The notes: a model not told the origin generated them from the sequence alone. Counted from the stretch's first letter, positions 1-8,686 are shown. The stretch: DNA of 38,450 bases from Candidatus Nanopelagicales bacterium (GCA_037045355.1 JBAOHO010000004.1:1-38450); one strand, 5' to 3'. Numbers and translations: made by a program.

Positions 1-1
1 A

Positions 2-632
2 CAAAACAACGACATCCTGTTCGGCGGCCGGGACGACGACATCCTCATCGGCGGCGCCGGCGACGACACCATCGAAGCCGACCGGGAAGTCTGGAGCGTC
101 AACGCCGCCTGGAGCGTCCACCGGCAGACCCAGACCGCGGGCGACACCACCACCTACCAGCCGGTCTATGCCGGCATGAACCTCGACACCGCCACCTTCA
201 CCGGCAACGACACCGTCCATGCCGGCGGCGGCGACGACTGGGTGCTCGCCGGCGCCGGCGACGATTGGGTCGATGGCGGCCAGGGCAACGACGTGATCTT
301 CGGCAACATCGGCGCCGACATCCTCCAGGGCGGCACGGGCGACGACGTCATCGACCAGCGGCGACAATCGCGACACCACCAGCGCCACCGGCCACGGCAA
401 CGACTTGCTCGACGGCGGCGCCGGCAACGACGAACTCCATGGCGACGGCGGCGACGACCGCATCATCGACCCCGATGCCGCCAGCACCGGGCTGGGCAGT
501 GCCATCGGCACGCGGCTCGACGTTCTCACCGAACCCTCGTTGAACAGCCACAGTATCGTGCTGCTCACCGACGTCTTGAAAGTCAGCCGTGGCGGCGCGC
601 CGAGTAACAGCACATGGGAGCTTGCCGCATGA
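2..632 (+). CDS. RTX calcium-binding repeat protein, C-terminal part, frameshifted
   Basis: The reading frame is open from the left edge, so the N-terminus lies outside the window. The translation is rich in hemolysin-type nonapeptides of the GGxGxD kind (GGAGDDT, GGGDDW, GAGDDW, GGQGNDV, GGTGDDV, then GGAGNDE and GDGGDDR). Such repeats form a Ca2+-binding parallel beta roll in secreted proteins of many Gram-negative bacteria. The frame changes near 355: repeats before it lie in one frame and repeats after it in the next, and dropping one base near GTCATCGACCAGC joins them. The joined product ends at TGA 630-632, overlapping the next start as ATGA. RTX repeats are clear; the protein's exact role is not. 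This stretch looks unlike the actinobacterial genes downstream and may be foreign or misassembled. The frameshift may be a sequencing error. Confidence 0.72.
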
Positions 633-1120
633 GACTTCTTCTTGCTCTTCTGGCGCTCCTGCCTCTAGTGGCGGGTTGCGCCACGCCTTCGCAGATGGCG
701 GTCGATGCCGAAGTCAAGCGTTTGTGCGCCATCGACGGTGACATCAAGGTTTATGAGACCGTGAAGCTGCCGGCGGACAAGTTCAACCAGTGGGGGCAAC
801 CCGAAGATGTATCAGGAACGCGTCGAGAACAAGGCGGCGTACCAACATGATGGTACGCGGACGGTGATGGAGTTCTTCCTCGGAACGAAATATACGTTGA
901 AGCGAGAGACAAGGTACTACCGCCAAGGCGATCCAGATATGTTCCGCTTGCATACCCAAGTCTTTCGCCGCTTAGACGGAAAGCTGCTTGGGGGAATCCG
1001 TGTTCTACAAACGTGGGGGTGGTGATCCGCCGGGTCCATGGCACGGATCGACCTTCATGTGTCCCCAGCCGACTGCCACCAACGATCGTCGAGAATTTTC
1101 GAAAAGGAGTAATGCTGTGA
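629..1120 (+). CDS. Small lipoprotein next to RTX genes, broken by frameshifts
   Basis: ATG 629 overlaps the upstream stop and opens a lipoprotein signal: hydrophobic residues 2-13, then a lipobox VAGC ahead of a Cys at about residue 15. The frame then shifts twice. KFNQWG (to about 795) continues as the NPKMYQERVENK stretch (from about 800) in the next frame. RLDGKLLG (to about 990) continues as ESVFYKRGGGDPPGPWHG in the third frame. Both breaks lie at five-G runs and both are cured by removing one G, which suggests over-called homopolymers. The 3' end is unclear: TAA 1110-1112 or TGA 1118-1120, depending on a further shift. I do not recognise a named family. Small lipoproteins sandwiched between RTX genes are familiar to me from Proteobacteria, but that is recall, not something tested here. 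Confidence 0.55.
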
Positions 1121-1163
1121 GCCAGACCACAAGCTACTACACGTACGCTGAATTGTCCCTTAC
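1117..1163 (+). CDS. N-terminus of a second RTX-like protein, cut off at junction
   Basis: A GTG at 1117 follows AAAAGGAG (1102-1109) at good spacing and gives a product beginning SQTTSYYTYAELSL. I recognise a SYYTYAELSL-type opening from large proteobacterial RTX-like calcium-binding proteins, which fits the RTX gene upstream. After about 1160 the frame no longer resembles this family; the DNA instead encodes the C-terminal half of an AlkB-like enzyme in another frame. Only about 15 residues survive. The family recall is moderate; the abrupt loss of the frame is seen directly. Confidence 0.45.
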
Positions 1164-1168
1164 ATGGG
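1158..1168. other. Probable chimeric junction or insertion boundary
   Basis: On the left, a gene with its own Shine-Dalgarno site starts an RTX-type protein and stops making sense after about 1160. On the right, from 1164, an AlkB-type dioxygenase begins in mid-domain, lacking its first ~120 residues including the metal-binding HxD. Two genes truncated at the same point on the same strand indicate a join of unrelated sequences. No transposase, inverted repeat or target duplication is visible at the boundary. Confidence 0.7.
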
Positions 1169-1412
1169 GTCGCGCATCGGGCGGGGTCGTAGTGAGGACA
1201 CCCTGGTGGCGGTGCTGTCCTTGGGGAGCGCCAGACAGTTCCTGCTCCGGCCCCGCGACGGTGGTACGGCGCTGCGGTTCACCGTCGGTCACGGCGACCT
1301 GCTCGTGATGGGTGGCAGTTGCCAGCGGACCTGGGATCACGCCGTCCCCAAGACCCGACGTCATGTCGGCCCCCGGATCAGCGTTCAGTTCCGGCCGCGA
1401 GGTGTGGCCTGA
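1164..1412 (+). CDS. AlkB-like 2-oxoglutarate/Fe(II) dioxygenase, C-terminal fragment
   Basis: The 82 residues match the C-terminal half of AlkB-family DNA/RNA demethylases: IGRGRSEDTLVAVLSLG, then FLLRPRDGG, GDLLVMGGSCQRTWDHAVPK and GPRISVQFR. The His in WDHAVPK fits the distal iron ligand, and the two Arg of RISVQFR fit the 2-oxoglutarate and substrate-side pair (RxxxxxR). Family members are usually about 200 residues, so the N-terminal nucleotide-recognition lid and the HxD iron motif are missing. ATG 1164 is only the first Met in the frame and has no ribosome-binding site. The truncation coincides with the junction to RTX-type sequence. The gene ends 6 bp from the convergent kinase gene. 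The complete gene probably exists in the source genome. Confidence 0.75.
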   Translation: MGSRIGRGRSEDTLVAVLSLGSARQFLLRPRDGGTALRFTVGHGDLLVMGGSCQRTWDHAVPKTRRHVGPRISVQFRPRGVA

Positions 1413-1418
1413 CCGCGG

Positions 1419-2216
1419 TCACACTGATCTGTCGGACAGCAGTCGCCCCAGCAGATCTTGGAGCTCCCAGGTAGCGAGGTAGACCTCAGCCCGGGCGACA
1501 TCTGCTGCGATCCATTCGTGCTCCGCCCGGAGTCGCCCTGATTCGGCCGCGGGCAGCGAGTGCAGGACGGCAACCGTATCCAACGCCGGGTCACCGATGA
1601 CGGCGCCATCCCAGTCCAGTAGACCCACGAATCCGCCGCTGTCGTCGATCAGCAGGTTGTCGCTGCCGAGGTCGCCATGAAGAATCCCCAGCGGGGCCTC
1701 GGCAGCTGTTGTCGCGGCAACATTCGCGGCCGCGATGTGTCTTTCGGCATCCGGAAGGTGAGACCGATTGGCGTCAGCGCGAGTCACCAGATCGGCCCAG
1801 AGCGTTGGCCAGGAGATCTGCTCGAACGGCCACGCCCGAGTCGAGCGCAGCCGGGAAAGTGCGCAGGCAACCGCCGGTTCGGTGGGCTGATTCCTGGCAA
1901 CCGCGGTCAGCAGAGGGGTGCCAGCGAGGCGCTCGAGCACGAGGTGCGCGACACCCACCGGTCCACCGGCGACTGAGACTACGCGTGGGGCGCCGAGCCC
2001 CTTGGTATGCGCGACACGATGTCGATCAGCGATCGTGTCAATGCGCTCGGCGTCGAGCGGTCGTAGTGGGAAGCGCCACACGACACCGAGGTCGGTCGCG
2101 AACACCATATTCGCCGCACCCTGCCATTGCTCCGTAACCCTGCCCTCGATGTGGGTTCGACAACTGTCGATGAAGGTCAGAATGCCGTCGTCTTGTTCTC
2201 GCTCGTCCGTGATCAT
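1419..2216 (-). CDS. APH-type phosphotransferase (kinase-like)
   Basis: The product is 265 aa of the aminoglycoside phosphotransferase/choline kinase-like superfamily. The catalytic loop is ILHGDLGSDNLL (HGDxxxxN) and the metal-binding motif is LLDWDGA, followed by GDPALDT, in the usual order and spacing. ATG 2216 is chosen because it overlaps the stop of the upstream amidase gene as ATGA, implying translational coupling. The longer open frame upstream lies antisense-shifted within the amidase gene and is not coding. The substrate cannot be told: family members phosphorylate antibiotics, sugars or small metabolites. Resistance should not be assumed from this fold. Confidence 0.82.
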   Translation of the reverse strand: MITDEREQDDGILTFIDSCRTHIEGRVTEQWQGAANMVFATDLGVVWRFPLRPLDAERIDTIADRHRVAHTKGLGAPRVVSVAGGPVGVAHLVLERLAGTPLLTAVARNQPTEPAVACALSRLRSTRAWPFEQISWPTLWADLVTRADANRSHLPDAERHIAAANVAATTAAEAPLGILHGDLGSDNLLIDDSGGFVGLLDWDGAVIGDPALDTVAVLHSLPAAESGRLRAEHEWIAADVARAEVYLATWELQDLLGRLLSDRSV

Positions 2217-3584
2217 CGTCGGCCGGCGCGAACGGTGACTTCCTTGTCGGGGACGAAGGCCAGACGGTGGTTGTAGTGAATGGCCCACCAGACTTGGCCG
2301 GCGGTTGCGATCCGGTATTCCGACACGTAGGACTGTCCGAATCGGCTGTACCCGAGACCCTGGTCCTGACACATGGAGAAATCCGAGGAGGCGTTGGGAC
2401 TGCTGTATATCTGCGTGCTGGCCCGGTTCTTGAACGTGACCACAGCTCCCCGCCCGGGCATTGTGAGATCGTGTCGAATCCACCCTCGAGTTCCGTTGAA
2501 CCAGATGCGGTCGTAGCGGACTCCGTTGCGGCGAGCGTGACGGTCGGAGACAAAGGTCGATCCCCAGTCGGCTTTCGCTCGCAGGTCAGAGACGGTCTCG
2601 GGGTAGTTCGTACTGGTCCCGTTCGGGCCTGCCCCCGGTTCGAAGACAACCGCCGGGAAGTTGTCACAGACGAAATCGCGAACGTTGAATACGGGGTCGC
2701 CCGTCGACGTGTCGGGGGGGATGAACGTGGTCGGATCCGAAGCGCCGAGAACCAGCCGGCTCAGGTCGGGGCGACCCTCGTTGTCCGCGTACACGGGGCT
2801 GAACTCGGTGTGCAATCCGTTCGACCAGTCCCAGACATCGCTGGCTCGGGCGAACTGCCGGCCCGGTACGAGTGATCGAAGTTCACTGCTTTGGCCCCGG
2901 TAAGCCTGGGGAAGTTCGGGCTTCACCAGTTTGCCCCGCCGGGCATCGTCATAGGCGGACTCGAGCAACGGCCAGTAGTAGTTCCAGTCCCAGTACGGTC
3001 CCGGGTCCCAATGCTGATTGTGGACATTCCCGATGGTGATCGGCACTCCCGCCTCAAGCGGTCCTCCGGGGACATCGGAGTGGGTGAGGATGTGTGACCG
3101 ATCCAGTGGGATGCGGTACTTGGCTGCGAGCCACCCCACAAGTTCTGCCGACCGCTGGTACAGGCGAGGGGTGTAGTAGCCGTTGGGAAAGGCCGCAAAT
3201 CCCACGTGTTCCACACCGATCGAGTGTTGGTTCATCCAGAGGTTCCCGGACTGGTGGACGATATTCGTGTCACGTACGAACTGCGTCACCGCTGGGTATG
3301 ACCCCCCCACCTGCCCCGAGACCAAGTAATGCGCAGCGCAGCAGTTCCCCGGGGTGGTGAAGAGACCGACGGTCCCGTCGTAGGACACATCCGTGTCGTG
3401 GATGATCGAGGTACCGGATGTCGTCAGCGTCGCGCTGCGCTGGGATGTAAGTCGATGGGGCTGCCGGGATGAATGTCGAGATGTCCGGGTAATCCGCGTG
3501 GGCGGGTGGACCAACGGCCAGTCCTGCGAGAAGTGCCACGGCGAGCATCAGCGTGGAGATCGAACCTCGGGAGTACTTGCCCAT
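2213..3584 (-). CDS. Secreted N-acetylmuramoyl-L-alanine amidase, frameshifted
   Basis: ATG 3584 opens a Sec signal peptide (hydrophobic core about residues 11-24, likely cleavage after AHA at residue 30). The mature part resembles Amidase_2/PGRP zinc amidases that cut the peptide stem from peptidoglycan: IIHDTDVSYDGT, AAHYLVS, SIGVEHVGF and HILTHSDVPGG carry the expected His and acidic metal ligands. The C-terminal ~200 residues contain two SH3b-like stretches ending ITAGQVWW-type and KEVTVRAG. The N-terminal 59 residues and the rest are in different frames. Removing the base at 3407 joins QRDADDIRYL to IIHDTD exactly as the family expects. With that correction the protein is about 456 aa. 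The shift is either a sequencing error or a recent inactivation. The gene precedes and overlaps the kinase gene. Confidence 0.8.
3407..3407. other. Single-base frameshift in the amidase gene
   Basis: On the minus strand the sequence TACCTCGATCATCCAC reads YLDHP in the signal-peptide frame, but YL-IIH when the G (complement of C3407) is dropped. The frame then stays open for about 400 codons with correct family motifs. Nothing near it is a homopolymer. Confidence 0.7.
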
Positions 3585-3702
3585 TTCGACCACTCCAATT
3601 GCCAACTGTCTGGCGAAGTCTACGAGTCGTGGAACTCGCAGTCGCGGCGAGTTCTGGGCACATTCGGGTACTAGGCGCAAGGGGCCTCACTACGCTGACG
3701 GT

Positions 3703-4371
3703 GTGCATGTCTACCTGATGCGTCACGGCCAGAGTCATGTGAATCTCGCGGACTTGACCGAGACTCATCGCGATGAACCACTCACCGACACGGGCCGAGC
3801 TCAGGCAGAACGGGCAGCCGACTACATCTCGCGCACGATCCGCCCGACGTCGATCTACGCCAGCACGGTGGCCCGGGCCATGGAGACCGCCGAAGCAGTC
3901 GCTGGTGCCTGCGACTTGGCAGTCCAGCCCGACGACCGACTGCGGGAGATCGGCACCGCCCACCCGGACGGCTCGCCGGTTTCCGAAAGAGACCTGATGC
4001 CCTACGTGCCGGACATGTGGGGCACGCTGCGACCTTACGAACCCGTCACTGACGGGGGGGAGTCCTGGATGCAGTTCCGGGCCAGAGTCGGATCATTCGT
4101 CGAGTACCTGGTTCCCGCCCGGGACCGGTTCGGTGATCGCGAGGTCGCTGCGGTCCTGGAGGATCAGACTGTCCTCGTTGTCTGCCACGCCGGTGTCATC
4201 GAGGCGGTCTTCGAGTATGTCTTCGAGAAGGGGCCCTGGAGTGTGGTGGCGGTCCACACTCAGCACACCGGGCTGTCTCACTTGCAGTACCGACCCATCC
4301 CACACATGCCGGACTGGTGGCTGCACTTCCACAACCGCATCACCCACCTGCCCGAAGACTTGGTGACATGA
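3703..4371 (+). CDS. Histidine phosphatase superfamily protein
   Basis: The product is 222 aa from GTG 3703. The phosphoglycerate-mutase-like fold shows MRHGQS at residues 6-11 (catalytic His8), TGRAQAERAADYI, a STVARAMETAEAV segment, LREIGTAHPDG (acid residue) and the second active-site His in VVCHAGV. Such enzymes remove phosphate from small molecules or proteins through a phosphohistidine intermediate; the substrate is unknown. The frame is open upstream to 3553 but runs over the amidase N-terminus on the other strand, so GTG 3703, whose product starts directly at the HVYLMRHG strand, is preferred. Its stop overlaps the next ATG (ATGA), placing it first in an operon with the cation transporter and TreS-maltokinase. 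Confidence 0.85.
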   Translation: MHVYLMRHGQSHVNLADLTETHRDEPLTDTGRAQAERAADYISRTIRPTSIYASTVARAMETAEAVAGACDLAVQPDDRLREIGTAHPDGSPVSERDLMPYVPDMWGTLRPYEPVTDGGESWMQFRARVGSFVEYLVPARDRFGDREVAAVLEDQTVLVVCHAGVIEAVFEYVFEKGPWSVVAVHTQHTGLSHLQYRPIPHMPDWWLHFHNRITHLPEDLVT

Positions 4372-5303
4372 GCAGCACCACATCAACAGCCGGTGGTGAA
4401 CTGACCGACCTGTCCAAGTACGGAGTGCTCTCCCTGGTCGTGGGATTCGTGGTTCTCGCCCTGAAGCTGGGGGCCTGGTGGGTCACGGGTTCGGTGGGCC
4501 TGCTGTCGGACGGATTGGAATCACTGGTCAACATCGCCGCCGCCTCGGTCGCGATCGTCGCGCTACGCACAGCGAGTCGCCCACCGGACGCCGTCCATCA
4601 ATTCGGGCATGGCAAGGCTGAGTACTTCTCGGCCCTTGTCGAGGGAGCCATGATCGTCGTCGCGGCGACGATGATCATCATCTCGGCGGTCGGTCGGTTC
4701 CTGAACCCCCAGCCCCTGGAGCAGGTCGGACTTGGACTGGCGATCTCGGTGGTCGCTTCCCTGCTCAACGCTGCGGTGGCGCTTGTGTTGTTCCGAGTCG
4801 GGAAGGACCACGGATCACAGGCGCTCATCGCCGATGCCCATCACCTGGTCACCGATCTGTGGACGACAGGGGGCGTGCTGATCGCCGTCATCGTGGTCTC
4901 CCTGACCGGATGGGAGCGCCTGGATCCCATCATCGCGCTGGCCGTTGCGGTCAACATCATCTTCGTCGGGGTCCGTCTGCTACGCAGATCCACTGCCGGC
5001 CTGATGGACGCGGCGCTGCCCGATGACGAGATGGCCTCCGTGCGCACCGTCTTGCGCGAGTACCAAGGAGATGACGTGGTGATACACGGTCTTCAGACCC
5101 GTCAGGCGGGGCGCCAGCGTTTCGTCTCCATGCATGTGCTGGTCCCAGGGTCGTGGTCAGTCACGAAGGGGCATGACCTGTGCGACGACATCGAAAGCGA
5201 TGTCCGCGAACTGCTCCCCGGAACTGTGTGCTTGACCCACCTGGAACCGTTGGAGGACCCGCGCGCCTGGGCTGACCTGCACGACGGGCACCAAGATGTC
5301 TAG
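4368..5303 (+). CDS. Cation diffusion facilitator (CDF) family transporter
   Basis: A 311-aa inner-membrane protein with about six hydrophobic segments and a soluble C-terminal domain. CDF signatures are GSVGLLSDGLESLVN in TM2, FGHGKAEYFSALVEGAM before TM3, and ADAHHLVTDLWTTGG in TM5 with the His/Asp metal site. The family exports Zn2+, Co2+, Fe2+ or Mn2+ in exchange for protons; this sequence does not fix the metal. ATG 4368 overlaps the previous stop, and the last codons overlap the following ATG by eight bases, so it is translationally coupled on both sides. Its presence in a trehalose operon is unexpected and its functional link is unknown. Confidence 0.88.
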   Translation: MSSTTSTAGGELTDLSKYGVLSLVVGFVVLALKLGAWWVTGSVGLLSDGLESLVNIAAASVAIVALRTASRPPDAVHQFGHGKAEYFSALVEGAMIVVAATMIIISAVGRFLNPQPLEQVGLGLAISVVASLLNAAVALVLFRVGKDHGSQALIADAHHLVTDLWTTGGVLIAVIVVSLTGWERLDPIIALAVAVNIIFVGVRLLRRSTAGLMDAALPDDEMASVRTVLREYQGDDVVIHGLQTRQAGRQRFVSMHVLVPGSWSVTKGHDLCDDIESDVRELLPGTVCLTHLEPLEDPRAWADLHDGHQDV

Positions 5304-8300
5304 ATCTCGCGTGGATGAGCCGACTGCGGACTGGTACCGCACGGCTGTCATCTACCAGGTGCACGTTCGCTCGTTCGCAGACGGCAACGGTGACGGGATC
5401 GGGGACTTCGCGGGATTGACCGAACACCTGGACCACATCCAGGACCTCGGGGCGACGGCCGTCTGGCTCTTGCCGTTCTACCCGTCTCCGTTACGCGACG
5501 GCGGTTACGACATCGCTGACTACACCGGCATCAACCCTGACTACGGCACCATGCGCGACTTCAAGAAGTTCATCGCCGAGGCGCACACGCGCGGACTGCG
5601 CGTCATCACCGAAGTTGTCATCAACCACACCAGTGACCAGCACCAGTGGTTCCAACGGTCCCGGCGTGCCAGGCCGGGCACCAAGTGGCGGGACTTCTAC
5701 GTCTGGAGTGACACCGACGACAAGTACCGGGATGCCCGGATCATCTTCACCGACTTCGAATCATCGAACTGGACGTGGGACCCAGTGGCCGGGGCCTACT
5801 TCTGGCACCGGTTCTACTCCCATCAACCCGATCTGAACTTCGACAATCCGGAGGTTCACGAGGCCGTGCTCCGGGTTGTCGACTTCTGGCTGTCGCTCGG
5901 CGTCGATGGCCTTCGCCTCGATGCCGTTCCGTACCTGTATGAACGAGAGGGAACCACCTGCGAGAACCTGCCCGAGACTCATGAGTTCCTCCGCCGCCTG
6001 CGGGCACACGTCGACGAGAAGTTCCCCGATCGGATGCTGCTCGCGGAGGCCAATCAGTGGCCGGAGGACACCCGGGACTACTTCGGCGACGACGATGAAT
6101 GCCACATGGCCTTCAACTTCCCGGTGATGCCTCGCATGTACATGGCGGTGCAGATGGAGGACCGGTTCCCACTCGTCGACATTCTGCAGCAGACCCCGGA
6201 GATCCCGGCGCGCTCCCAGTGGGCGCTGTTTTTGCGCAACCACGATGAGTTGACGCTCGAGATGGTCACCGACGAGGAACGCGACTACATGTACCGCGTG
6301 TACGCCGCCGACAACCGGGCGCGCATCAACGTCGGTATCCGGCGCAGACTCGCACCCCTATTGGACAACGACCGGCGCAAGATCGAGTTGCTCAACGGGC
6401 TCTTGCTGTCCTTGCCCGGGACCCCGATCATCTACTACGGCGACGAGATCGGGATGGGCGACAACATCTACCTCGGTGATCGTGACGGGGTGCGCACTCC
6501 CATGCAGTGGAGCGCTGACCGTAACGCGGGCTTCTCGTCCGCTAATCCACAGCAGTTGTTCCTGCCGGTCAATATCGACCCCGAATACCGGTTCGAGTCG
6601 GTCAACGTCGAGTCACAGCAGGCCAACCCGAGCTCGCTGCTGCTGTGGATGCGTCGGCTCGTCACCTTGCGCCAACAGCACCCGGTGTTCGGGACGGGCG
6701 ACATCGAGTTCCTGCTGCCTGACAACTCCAAGGTCATGTGTTTCCTGAGGTACGACTCCGAATCCGTCATGCTCGTGGTGGCGAACCTCAGCCGCTTCTC
6801 CCAGTTCGTCGAACTCGACCTCGCCCACCACAAGGGTCGGATCCCGATTGAGTTGTTCGGAGGGACGACGTTCCCGGCCATCGGGGAATTGCCCTATCTA
6901 TTGACACTCGGACCGCATGCTTTCTACTGGTTCGAGTTGGAGCAGGCCGAGTACGACCTGGATGGCGCGGGCGACGGACTCCCGACCGTGCCGACCTCCG
7001 CGACGTGGGACACCTTGTTCGAGAGCAGACGTTCCCGGGCTGCGATCGAAGCCGTCCTGCCGGCTGTCTTGGCGACCCGGCGGTGGTTCGGGGGTAAGGG
7101 CCGCAGGATCACGGGTCTGAGCATCCGCAACTCCATCGACCTTCCGTTGGGTGGGGTGCGCGACGAGGCCCGACTGCTGCTGGTGGACATCAGCTACTCG
7201 GAAGGAGAGTCGGAGACCTACGTCATGCCCGTGACCTTCCTCCCGGAGGCGTACGCCGAGGAGTTCCTCGCCGACCACCCAGGTGCCGGCTTGATGCGGC
7301 TCATCTCCCATGGGGATCCCGCTCGCGGAGGGGTTCTGTGTGACGGCATGAGCGAGGAACTGTTCACGCAGCGGCTCCTCGAGTTGATGACTTCGAGGAA
7401 GCGGTATCGAGACCATCAGGTGGAGTTGCGCGGCGTCACGACCCGGAATCTGGCACCGGTGCTCCGCGATGTGCCCATCGCCGAACTGTGGCCGTCCGTT
7501 CACCGCGGTGAACAGAGCAACTCGACGGTGTTCTTCGGTGAGCACTTGGTCATCAAGCTGTATCGCCGATCGGGGGAGGGCATCAACCCCGACTGGGAGT
7601 TGAGCCGCTACCTCACGGAGCGCTGCGGATTCGCTCACACGCCGAAGGCTCTCGGTGCGATCGAAGTCCTGGAGAACAGCGGCGCCACCCGCACACTCGC
7701 GGTCGCCCATGAGCTCGTGCCCAACGAGGGGGACGCGTGGCAGTACTTCCTGCATCAACTCGGCGGGTACTTCGAGCGTCTTCCTTCCGTCGGTCGGCGC
7801 CCGCTACGGGGCAAGTCCGGTGACCATCCTCTCGGCCTGGACCGCTCCGAACCACCCGACCTCGCCGAGGAACTCATGGGCCCGATCCTGGGCAACGCCG
7901 AACTGCTGGGACTTCGTACCGCTCAACTCCACCAGGCGCTTGCAGCTGATACCACCGATCCTGACATGCGACCGGAGCCGTTCAACCCGCACTACCAGCG
8001 CTCCTTGTACCAGTCGATCCGTAACCAGATCCGTCAGGCGGTCGAACTGCTGCGGGCGCGACTGGATTCGATGCACGTGTCCGACCGGGCCATGGCACTG
8101 GAGGTCATCTCACGTGAGAGCGAGTTGGTCGCAACACTCGACGACATCCGGCAACTACGTGTCAATGGCCTTCGCATGCGTATCCACGGCGACTACCACC
8201 TCGGGCAGGTGTTGTTCACCGGCAAGGACTTCATGGTCATCGACTTCGAAGGTGAACCCGTCAAGGCGATCTCGGCACGCCGGATCAAACGCTCTCCGCT

Positions 8301-8631
8301 CCGCGACGTCGCCGGAATGCTGCGTTCGTTCGATTACGCCGCTTTCTCCGCCAAACGCGAGTACATCGAAAGATTCAATCTGCGCCGCACCGCTGCCGAA
8401 CTGGCCGATGTCGGAGCGGCTTTCTGGTTGGCCTGGGTCGGGAATCGATTCCTGGATACGTACCTGAAGCAGGTGGCCGGCAATCTCTTAGTAGAAGACG
8501 ACCACTCCACTGACGTGCTCCTGCGCGCCTTCATCGTGGAGAAGGCCTCCTACGAGGTCGCCTACGAGCTGAACAACCGACCCGACTGGGTGGGGATTGC
8601 CTTGCACCGACTGGTGGGCATGCTTCCTTGA
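5296..8631 (+). CDS. treS: Fused trehalose synthase (GH13) - maltokinase
   Basis: A bifunctional 1111-aa protein. Residues ~12-555 are TreS, the maltose glucosylmutase that interconverts trehalose and maltose: VIYQVHVRSFADGNGDGIGDF, catalytic Asp209 in GLRLDAVPY, Glu251 in LLAEANQ and Asp317 in FLRNHDELTLEM. From about residue 575 follows a maltokinase domain that makes maltose 1-phosphate from maltose and ATP: RRWFGGKGR, NSTVFFGEHLVIKLYRR, the Brenner-type HGDYHLGQ at 964-971 and VIDFEGEP with the metal Asp. Fusion of the two is a known arrangement; in mycobacteria they are separate proteins that form a complex. The product would feed GlgE-type alpha-glucan synthesis, though glgE is not in this window. 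ATG 5296 overlaps the transporter gene. A strong hairpin follows the stop. Confidence 0.95.
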   Translation: MSRSRVDEPTADWYRTAVIYQVHVRSFADGNGDGIGDFAGLTEHLDHIQDLGATAVWLLPFYPSPLRDGGYDIADYTGINPDYGTMRDFKKFIAEAHTRGLRVITEVVINHTSDQHQWFQRSRRARPGTKWRDFYVWSDTDDKYRDARIIFTDFESSNWTWDPVAGAYFWHRFYSHQPDLNFDNPEVHEAVLRVVDFWLSLGVDGLRLDAVPYLYEREGTTCENLPETHEFLRRLRAHVDEKFPDRMLLAEANQWPEDTRDYFGDDDECHMAFNFPVMPRMYMAVQMEDRFPLVDILQQTPEIPARSQWALFLRNHDELTLEMVTDEERDYMYRVYAADNRARINVGIRRRLAPLLDNDRRKIELLNGLLLSLPGTPIIYYGDEIGMGDNIYLGDRDGVRTPMQWSADRNAGFSSANPQQLFLPVNIDPEYRFESVNVESQQANPSSLLLWMRRLVTLRQQHPVFGTGDIEFLLPDNSKVMCFLRYDSESVMLVVANLSRFSQFVELDLAHHKGRIPIELFGGTTFPAIGELPYLLTLGPHAFYWFELEQAEYDLDGAGDGLPTVPTSATWDTLFESRRSRAAIEAVLPAVLATRRWFGGKGRRITGLSIRNSIDLPLGGVRDEARLLLVDISYSEGESETYVMPVTFLPEAYAEEFLADHPGAGLMRLISHGDPARGGVLCDGMSEELFTQRLLELMTSRKRYRDHQVELRGVTTRNLAPVLRDVPIAELWPSVHRGEQSNSTVFFGEHLVIKLYRRSGEGINPDWELSRYLTERCGFAHTPKALGAIEVLENSGATRTLAVAHELVPNEGDAWQYFLHQLGGYFERLPSVGRRPLRGKSGDHPLGLDRSEPPDLAEELMGPILGNAELLGLRTAQLHQALAADTTDPDMRPEPFNPHYQRSLYQSIRNQIRQAVELLRARLDSMHVSDRAMALEVISRESELVATLDDIRQLRVNGLRMRIHGDYHLGQVLFTGKDFMVIDFEGEPVKAISARRIKRSPLRDVAGMLRSFDYAAFSAKREYIERFNLRRTAAELADVGAAFWLAWVGNRFLDTYLKQVAGNLLVEDDHSTDVLLRAFIVEKASYEVAYELNNRPDWVGIALHRLVGMLP

Positions 8632-8641
8632 CCCGCCCATG

Positions 8642-8678
8642 ACTGAGGGGTCCCATCCGATGGATGGGACCCCTCAGT
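8642..8678. terminator. Bidirectional hairpin terminator
   Basis: Arms of 17 nt (8642-8658 and 8662-8678) are perfectly complementary around the 3-nt loop GAT, starting 10 bp after the treS stop. The stem lies between two convergent genes, 8 bp from the stop of the RRM gene. There is no U tract, as is common in high-GC actinobacteria. It probably ends transcription from both sides. Confidence 0.88.
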
Positions 8679-8686
8679 GTGGTCAA

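Noticed and set aside
1..1163. Active mobile element carrying the RTX genes
   Set aside because: No transposase, integrase, terminal inverted repeats, target duplication or attachment site is visible in the available sequence.
1419..2483. APH kinase start at 2483
   Set aside because: The extra 89 residues overlap the amidase gene on the same strand and have no domain character; ATG 2216 overlaps the amidase stop.
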